Shown here: positions 17,204-26,695 of the stretch, piece after piece
How the letters are laid out: each line of letters opens with the position of its first letter
How positions within the stretch are numbered: the first letter of the stretch is position 1
Assembly (NCBI GenBank): GCA_031291115.1
Contig: JARLJQ010000006.1
Coordinates: 1 to 64,000, forward strand
Reading direction: 5' to 3'
Length of the DNA: 64,000 bases
Source: Legionella sp.
GTDB lineage: Bacteria > Pseudomonadota > Gammaproteobacteria > Legionellales > Legionellaceae
The notes under the pieces: model-generated
The model's input: only the letters and a program-made list of their open reading frames with translations
The model's database searches: none
Told to the model about the DNA's origin: nothing
Program-made: the position numbers and the translations under genes

Positions 17204-17926
17204 TTAAGTTCCCGCCATTTTTTTATAAATAAAAAAAGGAACTCGAGTCATAATCGCCATAATTGCCCACCAAAAAGAAGGGAAATAGACCAATCGTTTT
17301 TTGCGTTTTACAGCTTTAAAACAAGCTTTAGCACAAGCCTCTGGCGCGCCCGTATAAAAAATCCCTGGAAGACCGTAGGTTTGCTTCGTATCAATAAAGC
17401 CAAGACGTGCGATACTGATCTGCTGTTTCTTTGTAGCGGTCTGTTGTAGGCCTTGCAGATATACTTCAATACAGGCTTTACTGGCACCATAAAGGCTGTT
17501 TTTGGCACGACCTCGACAGGCAGCAACAGAGCTTAGGTAGATTAGATTATGAGCTGATTGCTTTGTGTTCCAGTATTCATTAATGAGCAGAACCGTAGAT
17601 TCAATGTTTACCTTTACCAATTGACCGATGCTTTGAGAATTTAAATGCTCATTGTCAGTAAAATCACTGTGTGCAATAAGCAAATCCAGCTCCTGCTCTG
17701 TATTCTTTAAAACCTTAATTAATACATCCGCCGGCGCCATCATATCAACTACAAAAACATCACACACTACTTGAAAACGCAGGCGTATGTCGCTGGCAAT
17801 AAGATGCAATTGCTCCTCCTGACGTCCCACTAATCGCAACTGATGACCTGCTTTAGCTGCCTGTTGGGCAAACTGCTCTGCAATGATAGAGGTGGCGCCT
17901 AAAATAACCCATGTTCTTTGTGTCAT
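17204..17926 (-). CDS. Short-chain dehydrogenase, DprE2-like
   Basis: 240-aa SDR-fold reductase. The nucleotide-binding turn is GATSIIAE at residues 10-17, a variant of the usual TGxxxGxG also seen in DprE2-type enzymes. The catalytic pair is Y146 and K150 in YGASK, with S133 or nearby in YLSSVAA. A hydrophobic C-terminal stretch (WWAIMAIMTRVPFFIYKK) may attach it to the membrane. The start overlaps the FAD oxidase stop by four bases (ATGA). In mycobacteria DprE1/DprE2 together epimerise decaprenyl-phosphoryl ribose to arabinose. The substrate here is unknown, and the partner assignment is inferred from the gene pair. Confidence 0.75.
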   Translation of the reverse strand: MTQRTWVILGATSIIAEQFAQQAAKAGHQLRLVGRQEEQLHLIASDIRLRFQVVCDVFVVDMMAPADVLIKVLKNTEQELDLLIAHSDFTDNEHLNSQSIGQLVKVNIESTVLLINEYWNTKQSAHNLIYLSSVAACRGRAKNSLYGASKACIEVYLQGLQQTATKKQQISIARLGFIDTKQTYGLPGIFYTGAPEACAKACFKAVKRKKRLVYFPSFWWAIMAIMTRVPFFIYKKMAGT

Positions 17927-19212
17927 TTTAATATCCCTAATCGAGTTGCGAGATCTGAATGCATGGTGCAGCCGTAGTCTTTAAGTGTTTGTGAAAATTG
18001 CTGATGATTCTCGTACATTTTTTTATATTGGCCCGGATTTAATAACCAATCTTTGGCCAGATAAATCCGGCCATTAACTTCGGTTATGAGCTGATTCATT
18101 TCAGTTATTGCATTGATTGATTGCTTATTATGAATGAAATCAATCGCCAGAGTAAAACCTGGTTTGCAAAACGAAAGCAGTCCTTCTCCTGATTGGGTAA
18201 ATAACTTAAGTACGGCAAGTGTTGGGGTTGCTTTATGTGTTTTTATTAATTGCACCAAATGCTCGAGAGTTTCTGTTGCGCACTTTTTATCAAATACCGC
18301 TTGAAATTGAATTAACCCTTTTGAACCATACAGTCGGCTCCAATTCTTTAGTTTATCCAATGGATTATTAAATTGTTGCAGGCTCAGTTTTTCTTCTGTT
18401 TCTCGACTGCGGAAAAAATAACTATTAAATAATTTCATGTTCCATGAATTGAGGAGGCAAAAAGGAACTTTGGGTACTGAATAACCGGGTTGTTCTTTGG
18501 CCTGAAATGACGTGCAATAATCTGCTATAGACAGAATGGAGCGCGGCTCATCATGCAGTAAATCAAGCCAGGCAACCTGGTAATTATGCGTTATACCGTA
18601 CTCTTGCATGGCTTCAGTGAGTACTTTGATGGACTGAAACTGTTTGTGCTCCACTAAAACGGCGCGAGAAATTTTTTTCATACGAATTGCTACGCGTAGA
18701 ATCACACCAGTAAGTCCAAGCCCTGCAATAGTGGCATAAAATAAATCAGCATGTTCTTCACGGCTGCAGCGAATTTTTTTAGCGGCTATCAGCAGCTCAA
18801 TCCACATAACATGATGGCCAAAACTTCCAGCCTCATGATTGTTTTTTCCATGCACATCATGGGCGATTCCTCCTGCAACTGTGGCATAAACGGTTCCGGG
18901 AAGTACAGGCGGTATAAAGTCAGGGTGCAATAAAAATAGATCCTTAATCGGAACCGCTGCCTGACAGACCGCAATTCCTGTTTCGGGGTCAAAACTGATT
19001 AAATGATTCAATCGTTGACTGTCAATAACATAATGGTCTGTATTAAAACAGCTGTCGTTATAGCTTAAACCAGAACCTCGAACGAGTATTGATTGCTGCG
19101 GATGATGCGCCATATAATCAGTCAGGTGTTGCTCGGTATCGGGTCGTACATAGTGGGATTGGCTAAACTGTGCACGACTGAAATTGGAGCCCTTTGTTTT
19201 TTTGCTCTGCAT
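17923..19212 (-). CDS. FAD-binding oxidase, DprE1-like
   Basis: 429 aa of the PCMH/VAO flavoprotein fold with an ALO-type C-terminal domain. The pyrophosphate loop is RGSGLSY at 45-51. The stretch at 113-132 (AGGIAHDVHGKNNHEAGSFG) is very close to the DprE1 sequence around its GGAIACDIHGKNHH motif as I remember it. This suggests oxidation of a polyprenyl-phosphate sugar at C2, which the downstream SDR could then reduce. The pair is translationally coupled. It could alternatively act on another sugar alcohol. It is divergent from the six-cysteine peptide gene at 19287. Confidence 0.78.
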   Translation of the reverse strand: MQSKKTKGSNFSRAQFSQSHYVRPDTEQHLTDYMAHHPQQSILVRGSGLSYNDSCFNTDHYVIDSQRLNHLISFDPETGIAVCQAAVPIKDLFLLHPDFIPPVLPGTVYATVAGGIAHDVHGKNNHEAGSFGHHVMWIELLIAAKKIRCSREEHADLFYATIAGLGLTGVILRVAIRMKKISRAVLVEHKQFQSIKVLTEAMQEYGITHNYQVAWLDLLHDEPRSILSIADYCTSFQAKEQPGYSVPKVPFCLLNSWNMKLFNSYFFRSRETEEKLSLQQFNNPLDKLKNWSRLYGSKGLIQFQAVFDKKCATETLEHLVQLIKTHKATPTLAVLKLFTQSGEGLLSFCKPGFTLAIDFIHNKQSINAITEMNQLITEVNGRIYLAKDWLLNPGQYKKMYENHQQFSQTLKDYGCTMHSDLATRLGILK

Positions 19213-19286
19213 GCATTATTGCCTGTAAGATTATATGATAAATAGGACTATAATCCATTTGGGAATTTATTGAAAAGGAATTAATT

Positions 19287-19526
19287 ATGAAACTACTTAC
19301 GACTTCTTTATGCCTTCTTATTGGCTTGCTGTTTTCTCTTTGTGCAGCAGCAGCTGATATCCCGCAAGACGATATAGGTGCACAAAAATACGACACACAG
19401 CAATGCATTGATAACACCTCACAATCTTGCATTAATTCAGCGTGCCTGAACTCGGATCAAATAGATTGTCAGGATAATTGTAGAAAAATGGCTCAAGAAA
19501 AGTGCCAACAAGAAACTAATGAGTAA
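19287..19526 (+). CDS. Six-cysteine small exported peptide
   Basis: 79 aa with a signal peptide (MKLLTTSLCLLIGLLFSLCAAAA, cleavage near residue 23). The mature peptide of about 56 residues has six cysteines at 40, 48, 53, 61, 65 and 73, enough for three disulfides, and is rich in Asp, Gln and Asn. I do not recognise a family. AAAGGA sits eight bases before the ATG. It is divergent from the DprE1-like gene, with TATAAT at 19249-19254 between them but no convincing -35 element. Confidence 0.6.
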   Translation: MKLLTTSLCLLIGLLFSLCAAAADIPQDDIGAQKYDTQQCIDNTSQSCINSACLNSDQIDCQDNCRKMAQEKCQQETNE

Positions 19527-19700
19527 TTTTCTTTGTATAAGATGCTTTATCTTTGGCAAATCATTGACGAAATTATTCTTTTAAGGTCAAATTGGGTAGC
19601 GACGAAGGTGCATATGATGGCGGCTTAGACGAACAATGAAGTCTATTTTAATCATGATCTTAATGGTTAAATTCAGGTATTGAATTAGTATGGATTACTT

Positions 19701-20768
19701 ATGACTGACAAAAATGTTTTATCACAAGAAGAAATAGATGCTCTTCTGCAATCAGTTGATGAGTCTTCTGAAGGGGAGACTCCAGAGGTAGAGACTCAAA
19801 AATCTGCCAGCGCAAAATCCCCACGTAAAAAAGCAAAGAATGAAAAACAGAATGAAGTGGATATGTCTGTTGAAACGATTGTGACCTTCGAAGAGAGTGA
19901 AGTAAAAACCTTAAACTTTTCCTCTCAAGAGCGCATAGTTAAAGGCAAATTGCCTGTATTAGACCGAATTTATGACCGTGCCGTACGCTCGTTTGCAGCA
20001 GATATTTATCAGCTGACTGCTAAAGACTTTGATATCTCCCAAGATCAGCTGCTAATTATCAGACATCGCGAATTTATGGAGAGTTTACCCAATCCAAGTT
20101 TAATGAGCATTTATAAATTTAAACCTTTGCGCGGTAAAGGGATTATTTTATTTGACAGTACTTTTGTTTACGATTTAGTTGATTACTATTTTGGTGGCAG
20201 CACACAATTTCTGGCGCAAAAAGACCGTACCGATTTTACTGCAACCGAATTGCGTGTGATGGAAGTAGTTACGACCAAGCTGGTTGCTGATTTAACTTTG
20301 GCCTGGAAGCCCATTATTCAATTGGACATTTCGAAAGTTAACGATGAAACAAACCCCCAATTGGTGAATATAGCTGAACCTGATGAAATGTTACTGGTGG
20401 TTAGGTTTTCACTGAATTTTGGCAAAGAAGTGGGCGATTTTTATTTTATTGTGCCTTATTCCATGGTCGAGCCGATTAAGGAGCAATTGGAATTAGGTGC
20501 TTCTCGTCCCGATGACGAAATTGATCCAAACTGGGTTAAATCATTAAAAGAAGAGTTAATGGATGTGACGCTCACTGTAAGCTCCGCAATGGCACAGGCC
20601 AACAGCAGTTTAGGCGCTGTAATGGAATGGCAAGCAGGTGATTTTATACCGATGGACATAAAGGAAATAGTTACTTTAGATGTTGAAGGAACGCCTGGTT
20701 TTACAGCGACTTTAGGTACTGCCAATGAAAAACGTGCATTAAAAATAATAAAAAATATTAGTTATTAG
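19701..20768 (+). CDS. fliM: Flagellar motor switch protein FliM
   Basis: C-ring protein that binds phospho-CheY and sets rotation direction. 355 aa. The N-terminal CheY-binding peptide LSQEEIDALLQSV is present (residues 7-19), then a charged linker, the middle CheC-like domain from about residue 60 and a C-terminal SpoA domain that interacts with FliN. It is the first gene of a tightly packed plus-strand run through flhA. No strong sigma-54 site was found upstream. Confidence 0.96.
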   Translation: MTDKNVLSQEEIDALLQSVDESSEGETPEVETQKSASAKSPRKKAKNEKQNEVDMSVETIVTFEESEVKTLNFSSQERIVKGKLPVLDRIYDRAVRSFAADIYQLTAKDFDISQDQLLIIRHREFMESLPNPSLMSIYKFKPLRGKGIILFDSTFVYDLVDYYFGGSTQFLAQKDRTDFTATELRVMEVVTTKLVADLTLAWKPIIQLDISKVNDETNPQLVNIAEPDEMLLVVRFSLNFGKEVGDFYFIVPYSMVEPIKEQLELGASRPDDEIDPNWVKSLKEELMDVTLTVSSAMAQANSSLGAVMEWQAGDFIPMDIKEIVTLDVEGTPGFTATLGTANEKRALKIIKNISY

Positions 20769-20777
20769 GGGATTGGG

Positions 20778-21098
20778 ATGGCGCAAGATTCAGCAATTGA
20801 ACAAAAACAAATAAATTCATTGCCTCAGGATGCTGACAGTGAAAAAATGGATTTAATTTTAGACATACCAGTATCCATTACCGTAGAAATTGGTCGTACT
20901 AAAATGACTATTCGCAATTTATTGCAATTAAACCAGGGCGGTATTGTGCCACTGGATCGTTTAGCAGGGGATCCTTTAGATGTATTAGTTAATGGAACTC
21001 TGGTTGCTCATGGCGAAGTAGTAGTAGTCAATGATAAATTTGGTGTGCGTTTGACTGACATCGTAAGTAAGGCTGAGCGGATTAAACGACTAAGATGA
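20778..21098 (+). CDS. fliN: Flagellar motor switch protein FliN
   Basis: 106 aa, a SpoA-domain protein forming the base of the C-ring. The conserved core reads LDIPVSITVEIGRTKMTIRNLL, then PLDRLAGDPLDVLVNGTLVAHGEVVVVNDKFGVRLTDIV (both within residues 30-98). GGGGATTGGG precedes the ATG. It starts nine bases after fliM and its stop overlaps the fliO start. Confidence 0.96.
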   Translation: MAQDSAIEQKQINSLPQDADSEKMDLILDIPVSITVEIGRTKMTIRNLLQLNQGGIVPLDRLAGDPLDVLVNGTLVAHGEVVVVNDKFGVRLTDIVSKAERIKRLR

Positions 21099-21433
21099 TT
21101 CAGCATGCATTAACTCAAGGTGAGCTCCTGCGTGTTGCAGTGGGCTTGCTGTCGGTTTTACTACTCATCATTGCATTATCCTGGATAGTGAAGCGTTTAC
21201 ATGGTGTGCATTTAGGTTTCTCTAAAGGATTTCAATCCATTGCCAGCATGATTTTAGGACCTAAGGAAAAAATAACGCTCTTGAAAGTAGGGACGCGTTA
21301 TTTGCTATTAGGCTCCGGTTCCGGTCATGTCACACTTCTGTACGATTTTGGTGAACAGTTACCTTTAGGATTTGATTTGGCAAACAAACTTTCATTTGCC
21401 GAATTACTTAAATCAGCGGTGGCAAAGTCATAA
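21095..21433 (+). CDS. fliO: Flagellar biosynthetic protein FliO
   Basis: 112 aa; helper for assembly of the FliP ring in the flagellar export gate. One transmembrane segment (about residues 13-31, [20 protein letters not shown]) and a small cytoplasmic domain with [21 protein letters not shown], typical of FliO. It overlaps fliN by four bases (ATGA) and ends two bases before the fliP start. Confidence 0.9.
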   Translation: MIQHALTQGELLRVAVGLLSVLLLIIALSWIVKRLHGVHLGFSKGFQSIASMILGPKEKITLLKVGTRYLLLGSGSGHVTLLYDFGEQLPLGFDLANKLSFAELLKSAVAKS

Positions 21434-21434
21434 T

Positions 21435-22181
21435 ATGAAAATAAAGCATTATTTAATCCTTTTGGTTTTATTCAGTTTGTTACCTTTCGCATTACAGGCA
21501 GCTCCTTTATCTTTACCTGCTGTAACCGTACAGCCAGGAAATAATGGCGCTCAATCATACAGCGTAAACTTGCAAATTTTGATTTTTATGACCGCGTTGA
21601 CAGTTTTGCCAGGCATGTTGATGGCAATGACGGCGTTTACGCGAATTATTATCGTCTTGTCTATATTACGTCAGGCAATCGGTTTGGCACAGGCACCTAC
21701 TAACCAAATTTTGATTGGTATTGCCTTGTTTATGACTTATTTTGTGATGGCTCCGGTTTTTAATGAAATTAATGATAAGGCAGTGCAACCTTATTTGGCT
21801 GAAAAATTAGAGTTTTCGCAAGCAATTGACAACGCCCAAAAGCCTTTGCGTGCATTTATGTTAAATCAGACACGTAAAAATGATTTAGCCTTATTTGAAA
21901 AATTTGCTAATACAAAACCTTCGTCTTTAAATGATGTGCCTTTAAGTGTGGTTATTCCAGCATTTATAACCAGTGAATTAAAAACTGCATTTCAAATTGG
22001 TTTTATTTTATTTTTACCTTTTTTGATTATTGATATGGTCGTGTCGAGTGTATTGATGGCCATGGGTATGATGATGTTGTCTCCATTAATTATTTCCCTA
22101 CCATTTAAGATTATGCTTTTTGTGATGGTGGATGGCTGGACTTTGGTTTTGGGATCACTGGCATCGAGCTTTGTTGTTTAG
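21435..22181 (+). CDS. fliP: Flagellar export gate protein FliP
   Basis: 248 aa. It starts with a cleavable signal peptide ([22 protein letters not shown]), as FliP does, followed by four membrane segments. The signature [30 protein letters not shown] region (near residues 60-90) and [18 protein letters not shown] are intact. The start at 21435 is taken over an internal fliO start because of the signal peptide. After the stop come two tandem palindromic repeats that separate it from fliQ by 238 bases. Confidence 0.96.
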   Translation: MKIKHYLILLVLFSLLPFALQAAPLSLPAVTVQPGNNGAQSYSVNLQILIFMTALTVLPGMLMAMTAFTRIIIVLSILRQAIGLAQAPTNQILIGIALFMTYFVMAPVFNEINDKAVQPYLAEKLEFSQAIDNAQKPLRAFMLNQTRKNDLALFEKFANTKPSSLNDVPLSVVIPAFITSELKTAFQIGFILFLPFLIIDMVVSSVLMAMGMMMLSPLIISLPFKIMLFVMVDGWTLVLGSLASSFVV

Positions 22182-22189
22182 ATGACATT

Positions 22190-22271
22190 GTCGTCCTGAG
22201 CGTAGCGAAGGATCTCCTGAATGTGGCGCAGTACTATTCGGCGGGAGGTCCTTCGCTACGCTCTGGATGAC
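22190..22271. repeat. Palindromic repeat, family 1 (first of a tandem pair)
   Basis: Begins eight bases after the fliP stop with GTCGTCCTGAGCGTAGCGAA and ends with the matching arm CTCTGGATGAC. The centre is ATGTGGCGCAGTACTATTCG. It is separated by 23 bases from the second copy. Confidence 0.9.
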
Positions 22272-22294
22272 GGGTGTTTTTGCTTAGAATGCTC

Positions 22295-22378
22295 GTCGTC
22301 CTGAGCGTAGCGAAGGATCTCCTGAATGTGTGGCACAGTGCTATTCGACGGGAGGTTCTTCGCTACGCTCTGGATGAC
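22295..22378. repeat. Palindromic repeat, family 1 (second of a tandem pair)
   Basis: Same orientation and arms as the copy at 22190, two bases longer in the centre, with a T for C change in the right arm (GGAGGTTCTTCG). It ends 41 bases before the fliQ start. The close match to its neighbour suggests a local duplication. Confidence 0.9.
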
Positions 22379-22419
22379 GGACCATTTGACGGAATTTTTT
22401 TGTATTAAAGGAGAGGGCT

Positions 22420-22689
22420 ATGACCCCAGAAACGGTAGTTTCTTTATTCGCTGAAGGCGTTTACGTCATGCTGCTGCTTATTTCTGTATTGATAGTTCCT
22501 GGTCTAATTGTGGGTTTAGTTGTTGCGATGTTCCAAGCCGCCACGCAAATTAATGAATCGAGTTTAAGTTTTATTCCTAAATTATTCGTTACCTTTATCG
22601 TTTTGGTATTAGCAGGGCCTTGGCTCTTAAAAACAATGGTGAACTATACCGACTCATTAATCAGCAACATTCCTTATTTGATAGGTTAG
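22420..22689 (+). CDS. fliQ: Flagellar export gate protein FliQ
   Basis: 89 aa, two membrane segments, the standard FliQ length and layout: MTPETVVSLFAEGVYVMLL, then LIVGLVVAMFQAATQINESSLSFIPK with the conserved QAATQI-E-SLSF-PK signature. AAAGGAGAGG lies just before the ATG, a strong ribosome site that may compensate for the repeat-filled gap after fliP. fliR follows seven bases after the stop. Confidence 0.96.
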   Translation: MTPETVVSLFAEGVYVMLLLISVLIVPGLIVGLVVAMFQAATQINESSLSFIPKLFVTFIVLVLAGPWLLKTMVNYTDSLISNIPYLIG

Positions 22690-22695
22690 CGACTC

Positions 22696-23466
22696 ATGGA
22701 TTTGGATTATCAAACAATGATACGCATGGCCAGTCAGGTTATATGGCCGTTTGGACGTATTGGCGGATTATTGCTTTCGGTCCCAGTCTTTTCTTCAGTT
22801 TTAATACCCAGCAGAATTAGGGTCCTTTTTTTATTTGTTTTGAGCTGGGTTTGCGCACCCCTCGTACCTGCAGAGCTGACTTTTCTTGATTTTAATGGCT
22901 TATATATTATCTACATACTGCAAGAGCTGTTTTTAGGTGTATTAATGGGTTTTGTACTGCAACTGGCATTTCAGGTATTCATTATTGGCGGACAAATTAT
23001 AGCAATGCAAGCCGGAATGGGATTTGCGGTGATGGTCGATCCTGCCAGTAAAGCCAGTGTTCCTTTGGTTGGTCAGTTGTATTTATTTATGTTGACGTTA
23101 ATTTTTTTAGCTTTAAATGGACATTTAGCGATTATTGATGCATTAATGGAAAGCTTTAAAGTGATGCCAGTAGGGCAGGTGTCTGTATCACATTCCATGG
23201 TATGGTATGTAATTTCAATTTCCAGCTGGATGTTTAAGAAAGCTTTATTGATTTCCATCCCTGCTTTGTTATCCTTACTTGTGGTCAGCTTATCCTTTGG
23301 GGTGATGGCACGTGCAGCACCGCAGTTGAATATATTTTCATTAGGTTTTCCCATTACCTTATTAATGGGGATGGTTATTATTAAAGTCGGCTTGCCCAGT
23401 GTTGCGGCACAAATGGCAGATATCATTGACGATGGAATGCGTTTTATTACAGGAATGTTACACTGA
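22696..23466 (+). CDS. fliR: Flagellar export gate protein FliR
   Basis: 256 aa with six or so membrane segments; FliR joins FliP and FliQ in the export gate. Recognisable by RIGGLLLSVPVFSS near the N-terminus, ELFLGVLMGFVLQLAFQVFIIGGQIIAMQAGMGFAVMVDP (within residues 73-115) and GVMARAAPQLNIFSLGFPITLL. Its stop shares one base with the flhB start (TGATG). Confidence 0.96.
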   Translation: MDLDYQTMIRMASQVIWPFGRIGGLLLSVPVFSSVLIPSRIRVLFLFVLSWVCAPLVPAELTFLDFNGLYIIYILQELFLGVLMGFVLQLAFQVFIIGGQIIAMQAGMGFAVMVDPASKASVPLVGQLYLFMLTLIFLALNGHLAIIDALMESFKVMPVGQVSVSHSMVWYVISISSWMFKKALLISIPALLSLLVVSLSFGVMARAAPQLNIFSLGFPITLLMGMVIIKVGLPSVAAQMADIIDDGMRFITGMLH

Positions 23467-24611
23467 TGTCAGAAAACGATAGTGCAGAGGAAAAGACCGA
23501 ACAGCCCTCGCCCAAACGTCTTAAAGAAGCGCGGGAGAAAGGGCAAGTAGCACGTTCCAAAGACTTTAACACCACGGTTTCCTTGCTTTTGACTGCGGTG
23601 GGTTTTCTTACCTTCGGAAAACATCTATCAGATCAGCTGGCGCAAATGATGCGTCAAGCCTTCGAATTCAATCTGTCCATGCTGATTACTCCTACAGCCA
23701 GCATTGAACGTTTATTTGCTTTATCCAAAATGGCATTTTATGCCTTGGTGCCTTTATTGATTGTGATATTTCTCGTCTCACTGGCAGCACCAATACTCTT
23801 GGGTGGCTGGGTTTTTAGTGCGCAGGTACTACAACCAAAGTTTTCTCGATTAAATTTATTTAAAGGACTTAAGCGCATGGTGTCGCTTAAAAACTTTGTT
23901 GAAATGATTAAATCGTTTTTTAAATTCGTCTTAGTGGCTGGTGTGGCCATTTTAGTTCTTAAAACTCAAGTTCCAGTCTTATTAGCTTTAGCCCACGCAC
24001 CTATTGAAACAGCAATTAGTAGTGGCGCATTAATTGTAGTGAAATGCTTTCTTTGGGTTTCTGCAAGCTTGCTCTTAATTGCACTGGTTGATGTCCCTTT
24101 TCAATTGTACGAGCATAATAAAGGTCTGAAAATGACCAAGCAGGAATTAAGGGATGAATATAAAGAAACTGAAGGGAAACCTGAAGTTAAAAACGCCATT
24201 CGTCGTGCGCAGCAAGAAATATCAAGAAGACGCATGATGGCAGAACTGCCTAAAGCAAATGTGGTTTTAACTAACCCAACACACTATGCCGTAGCAATCG
24301 TTTATAAAGAAAAAGGAAGCAAAGCCCCTGTAGTCATTGCCAAAGGAAAAAATCTGATCGCGTTACAAATCAATAAATTGGCACGTGAACATGATATCCC
24401 CATCATTTCCATACCGCCTTTAGCTCGAGCACTTTATTTTTCAACCAAATTAAACAAAGAAATACCCAGGGGGCTTTACGTTGCTGTAGCACAAGTATTA
24501 GCGTATGTATTTCAACTACGTGATAAAAAACGCTACGACCATAAACCCGATATATTACAAAACGTACCCATTCCACCTGAATTAGTACGAGAAGCAGAGG
24601 AAGAGGCTTAA
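23466..24611 (+). CDS. flhB: Flagellar export substrate-switch protein FlhB
   Basis: 381 aa: four membrane helices and a cytoplasmic autocleaving domain. The opening SAEEKTEQPSPKRLKEAREKGQVARSKD region (residues 5-32) is typical. The cleavage motif NPTH is at 270-273, so substrate switching from rod/hook to filament should be normal. Start and stop overlap fliR and flhA by one base each. Confidence 0.96.
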   Translation: MSENDSAEEKTEQPSPKRLKEAREKGQVARSKDFNTTVSLLLTAVGFLTFGKHLSDQLAQMMRQAFEFNLSMLITPTASIERLFALSKMAFYALVPLLIVIFLVSLAAPILLGGWVFSAQVLQPKFSRLNLFKGLKRMVSLKNFVEMIKSFFKFVLVAGVAILVLKTQVPVLLALAHAPIETAISSGALIVVKCFLWVSASLLLIALVDVPFQLYEHNKGLKMTKQELRDEYKETEGKPEVKNAIRRAQQEISRRRMMAELPKANVVLTNPTHYAVAIVYKEKGSKAPVVIAKGKNLIALQINKLAREHDIPIISIPPLARALYFSTKLNKEIPRGLYVAVAQVLAYVFQLRDKKRYDHKPDILQNVPIPPELVREAEEEA

Positions 24612-26695
24612 TGAATAATGCGTTACAACAGTTGCAGTTTTGGATGCGACAAGGCTTAGGTACACCATTGATGCTTGTGGTCATGCTGGCCATGATGATG
24701 CTGCCCATGCCCCCATTTTTGCTGGACGTGTTTTTTACTTTTAATATTGCTTTATCTTTAGTGGTGTTATTGGCGGTAATTTACAGCGAAAGGCCTTTGG
24801 ATTTTGCAGTATTTCCAACGGTAATTTTACTTGCTACTTTGTTACGACTTGGCTTGAACGTGGCTTCAACCCGGGTAGTCTTACTTAATGGTCATAATGG
24901 TACGGATGCTGCGGGTCATGTAATTCAATCCTTTGGTGAGGTAGTTATCGGTGGGAATTACGCGGTTGGTCTGGTTGTTTTTATGATTTTGCTGGTTATT
25001 AACTTTGTGGTGGTAACCAAAGGTGCGGGGCGTGTATCGGAAGTAAGTGCTCGTTTTACTTTGGATTCTTTACCCGGAAAACAAATGGCTATTGATGCTG
25101 ATTTGAACGCCGGTATTATCAATCAAGAACAAGCGGTGAAACGTCGTGTGGAAGTAGCTCAAGAAGCTGATTTTTACGGCTCTATGGATGGTGCCAGCAA
25201 ATTCGTGCGTGGAGACGCGGTTGCAGGGATATTAATTCTGGTTGTGAACATGGTTGGTGGTTTGTTGATAGGTGTATTCCAACACTCAATGACAGTCTCT
25301 GACGCCCTACACAACTACATCTTGTTAACCATCGGAGACGGTCTGGTAGCACAAGTTCCATCGCTGGTTTTATCTACTGCTGCCGCAATTCTTGTGACAC
25401 GTGTATCCAGTGCTCAAAATATGGGGCATGAGGTTATTGCACAGGTCTTTGCTAACCCTCGCTCTTTGATAATTACCTCCGCGATTATTGGTGTGATAGG
25501 ACTTATTCCTGGCATGCCGCATGTGGCTTTTATTATGCTTTCTGTTGGGCTTGCTGGAATTGCCTACTTATTTGTTCATAAAGTAAAAGACAAACGTGAT
25601 CTAATAAAGACGAAACAAGAAGCGGAGTCTACTGTCATTCCTGCCTCTGGGGCCTCATCAGAATTATCTTGGGATGATGTAAATCCAGTAGATGTAATCA
25701 GTCTGGAAGTAGGCTACCGCTTGATTCCCTTGGTTGATAATACTCAAGGCGGTGTGTTACTGACACGTATTAAAGGCGTGCGTAAGAAAATTTCGCAAGA
25801 ATTAGGCTTTTTAATACCTTCAGTTCATGTTCGCGATAATTTAGACTTGAAACCGAACCAATACCGTATAAGTCTTGCTGGTGTCATTATGGGTGAGGCG
25901 GTGATTCACCCGGATCGTTCTTTGGCAATTAATCCAGGGCAGGTTTTTGGTGAGCTGGAAGGAATAAAAGGCCATGATCCGGCGTTTGGTATGGAAGCAG
26001 TTTGGATTAACGAAAATCAAAAAGAACAGGCACATACTTTGGGTTACACCGTAGTGGATGTATCTACAGTGGTCGCTACTCATTTAAGTCAGATTTTAGA
26101 GCGCAACAGCCAACAGCTATTAGGCCATGAAGAAACGCAGCAATTACTGGATAAACTGGCTGTAAGCTCTCCTAAACTAGTTAAAGAATTAGTACCTGAT
26201 GGACTTTCTTTGGGATTGGTTAGCAAAGTGTTACAAGGTTTGCTGGTGGAGCATATTCCATTAACTGACACACGCACTATTGTCGAAACTTTGGCGGAAA
26301 TGGCGCCTAAATCTAAAGACCCAGAATTTTTAATCAGTCAGGTTCGTATTTCTCTATCTCGCTTAATCACTCAGAAAATCAGCGGCATGAATGAAGAGTT
26401 GCCTATCATTACTTTAAAACCTGAGCTTGAGCAATTATTACAAAATACCATTCAGAACAGCGGTACGAATGGCGTCAATTTTGAGCCCGGAATGGCAGAT
26501 AAAATCCAGCACTCATTAACGCAACTGGCACTTCAGCAGCAAGCAAAACATGAAAGCTCAGTATTGGTAGTGCAGCCTGGAATACGTTCGGTATTGGCGC
26601 GATTTGTACGTAATATATCTACTGATTTTCATGTTTTGTCGTATCAGGAAATTCCTGATAACAAGCAAATAAGAATAGTTGGAACCGTGGGGTAG
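24611..26695 (+). CDS. flhA: Flagellar export protein FlhA
   Basis: 694 aa: about eight N-terminal membrane helices and a large cytoplasmic ring domain. Conserved stretches include the first-loop DFAVFPTVILLATLLRLGLNVASTR and the FHIPEP-type signature around RVSEVSARFTLDSLPGKQMAIDADLNAG. The C-terminal domain contains VVDVSTVVATHL. It is the last gene of the fliM-flhA run; 244 bases separate it from flhF. Confidence 0.97.
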   Translation: MNNALQQLQFWMRQGLGTPLMLVVMLAMMMLPMPPFLLDVFFTFNIALSLVVLLAVIYSERPLDFAVFPTVILLATLLRLGLNVASTRVVLLNGHNGTDAAGHVIQSFGEVVIGGNYAVGLVVFMILLVINFVVVTKGAGRVSEVSARFTLDSLPGKQMAIDADLNAGIINQEQAVKRRVEVAQEADFYGSMDGASKFVRGDAVAGILILVVNMVGGLLIGVFQHSMTVSDALHNYILLTIGDGLVAQVPSLVLSTAAAILVTRVSSAQNMGHEVIAQVFANPRSLIITSAIIGVIGLIPGMPHVAFIMLSVGLAGIAYLFVHKVKDKRDLIKTKQEAESTVIPASGASSELSWDDVNPVDVISLEVGYRLIPLVDNTQGGVLLTRIKGVRKKISQELGFLIPSVHVRDNLDLKPNQYRISLAGVIMGEAVIHPDRSLAINPGQVFGELEGIKGHDPAFGMEAVWINENQKEQAHTLGYTVVDVSTVVATHLSQILERNSQQLLGHEETQQLLDKLAVSSPKLVKELVPDGLSLGLVSKVLQGLLVEHIPLTDTRTIVETLAEMAPKSKDPEFLISQVRISLSRLITQKISGMNEELPIITLKPELEQLLQNTIQNSGTNGVNFEPGMADKIQHSLTQLALQQQAKHESSVLVVQPGIRSVLARFVRNISTDFHVLSYQEIPDNKQIRIVGTVG

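Noticed and set aside
19550-19580. Sigma-54-like TTGGCAAATCATTGA before fliM
   Set aside because: The GG-to-GC spacing is one base short and the -12 GC is missing.
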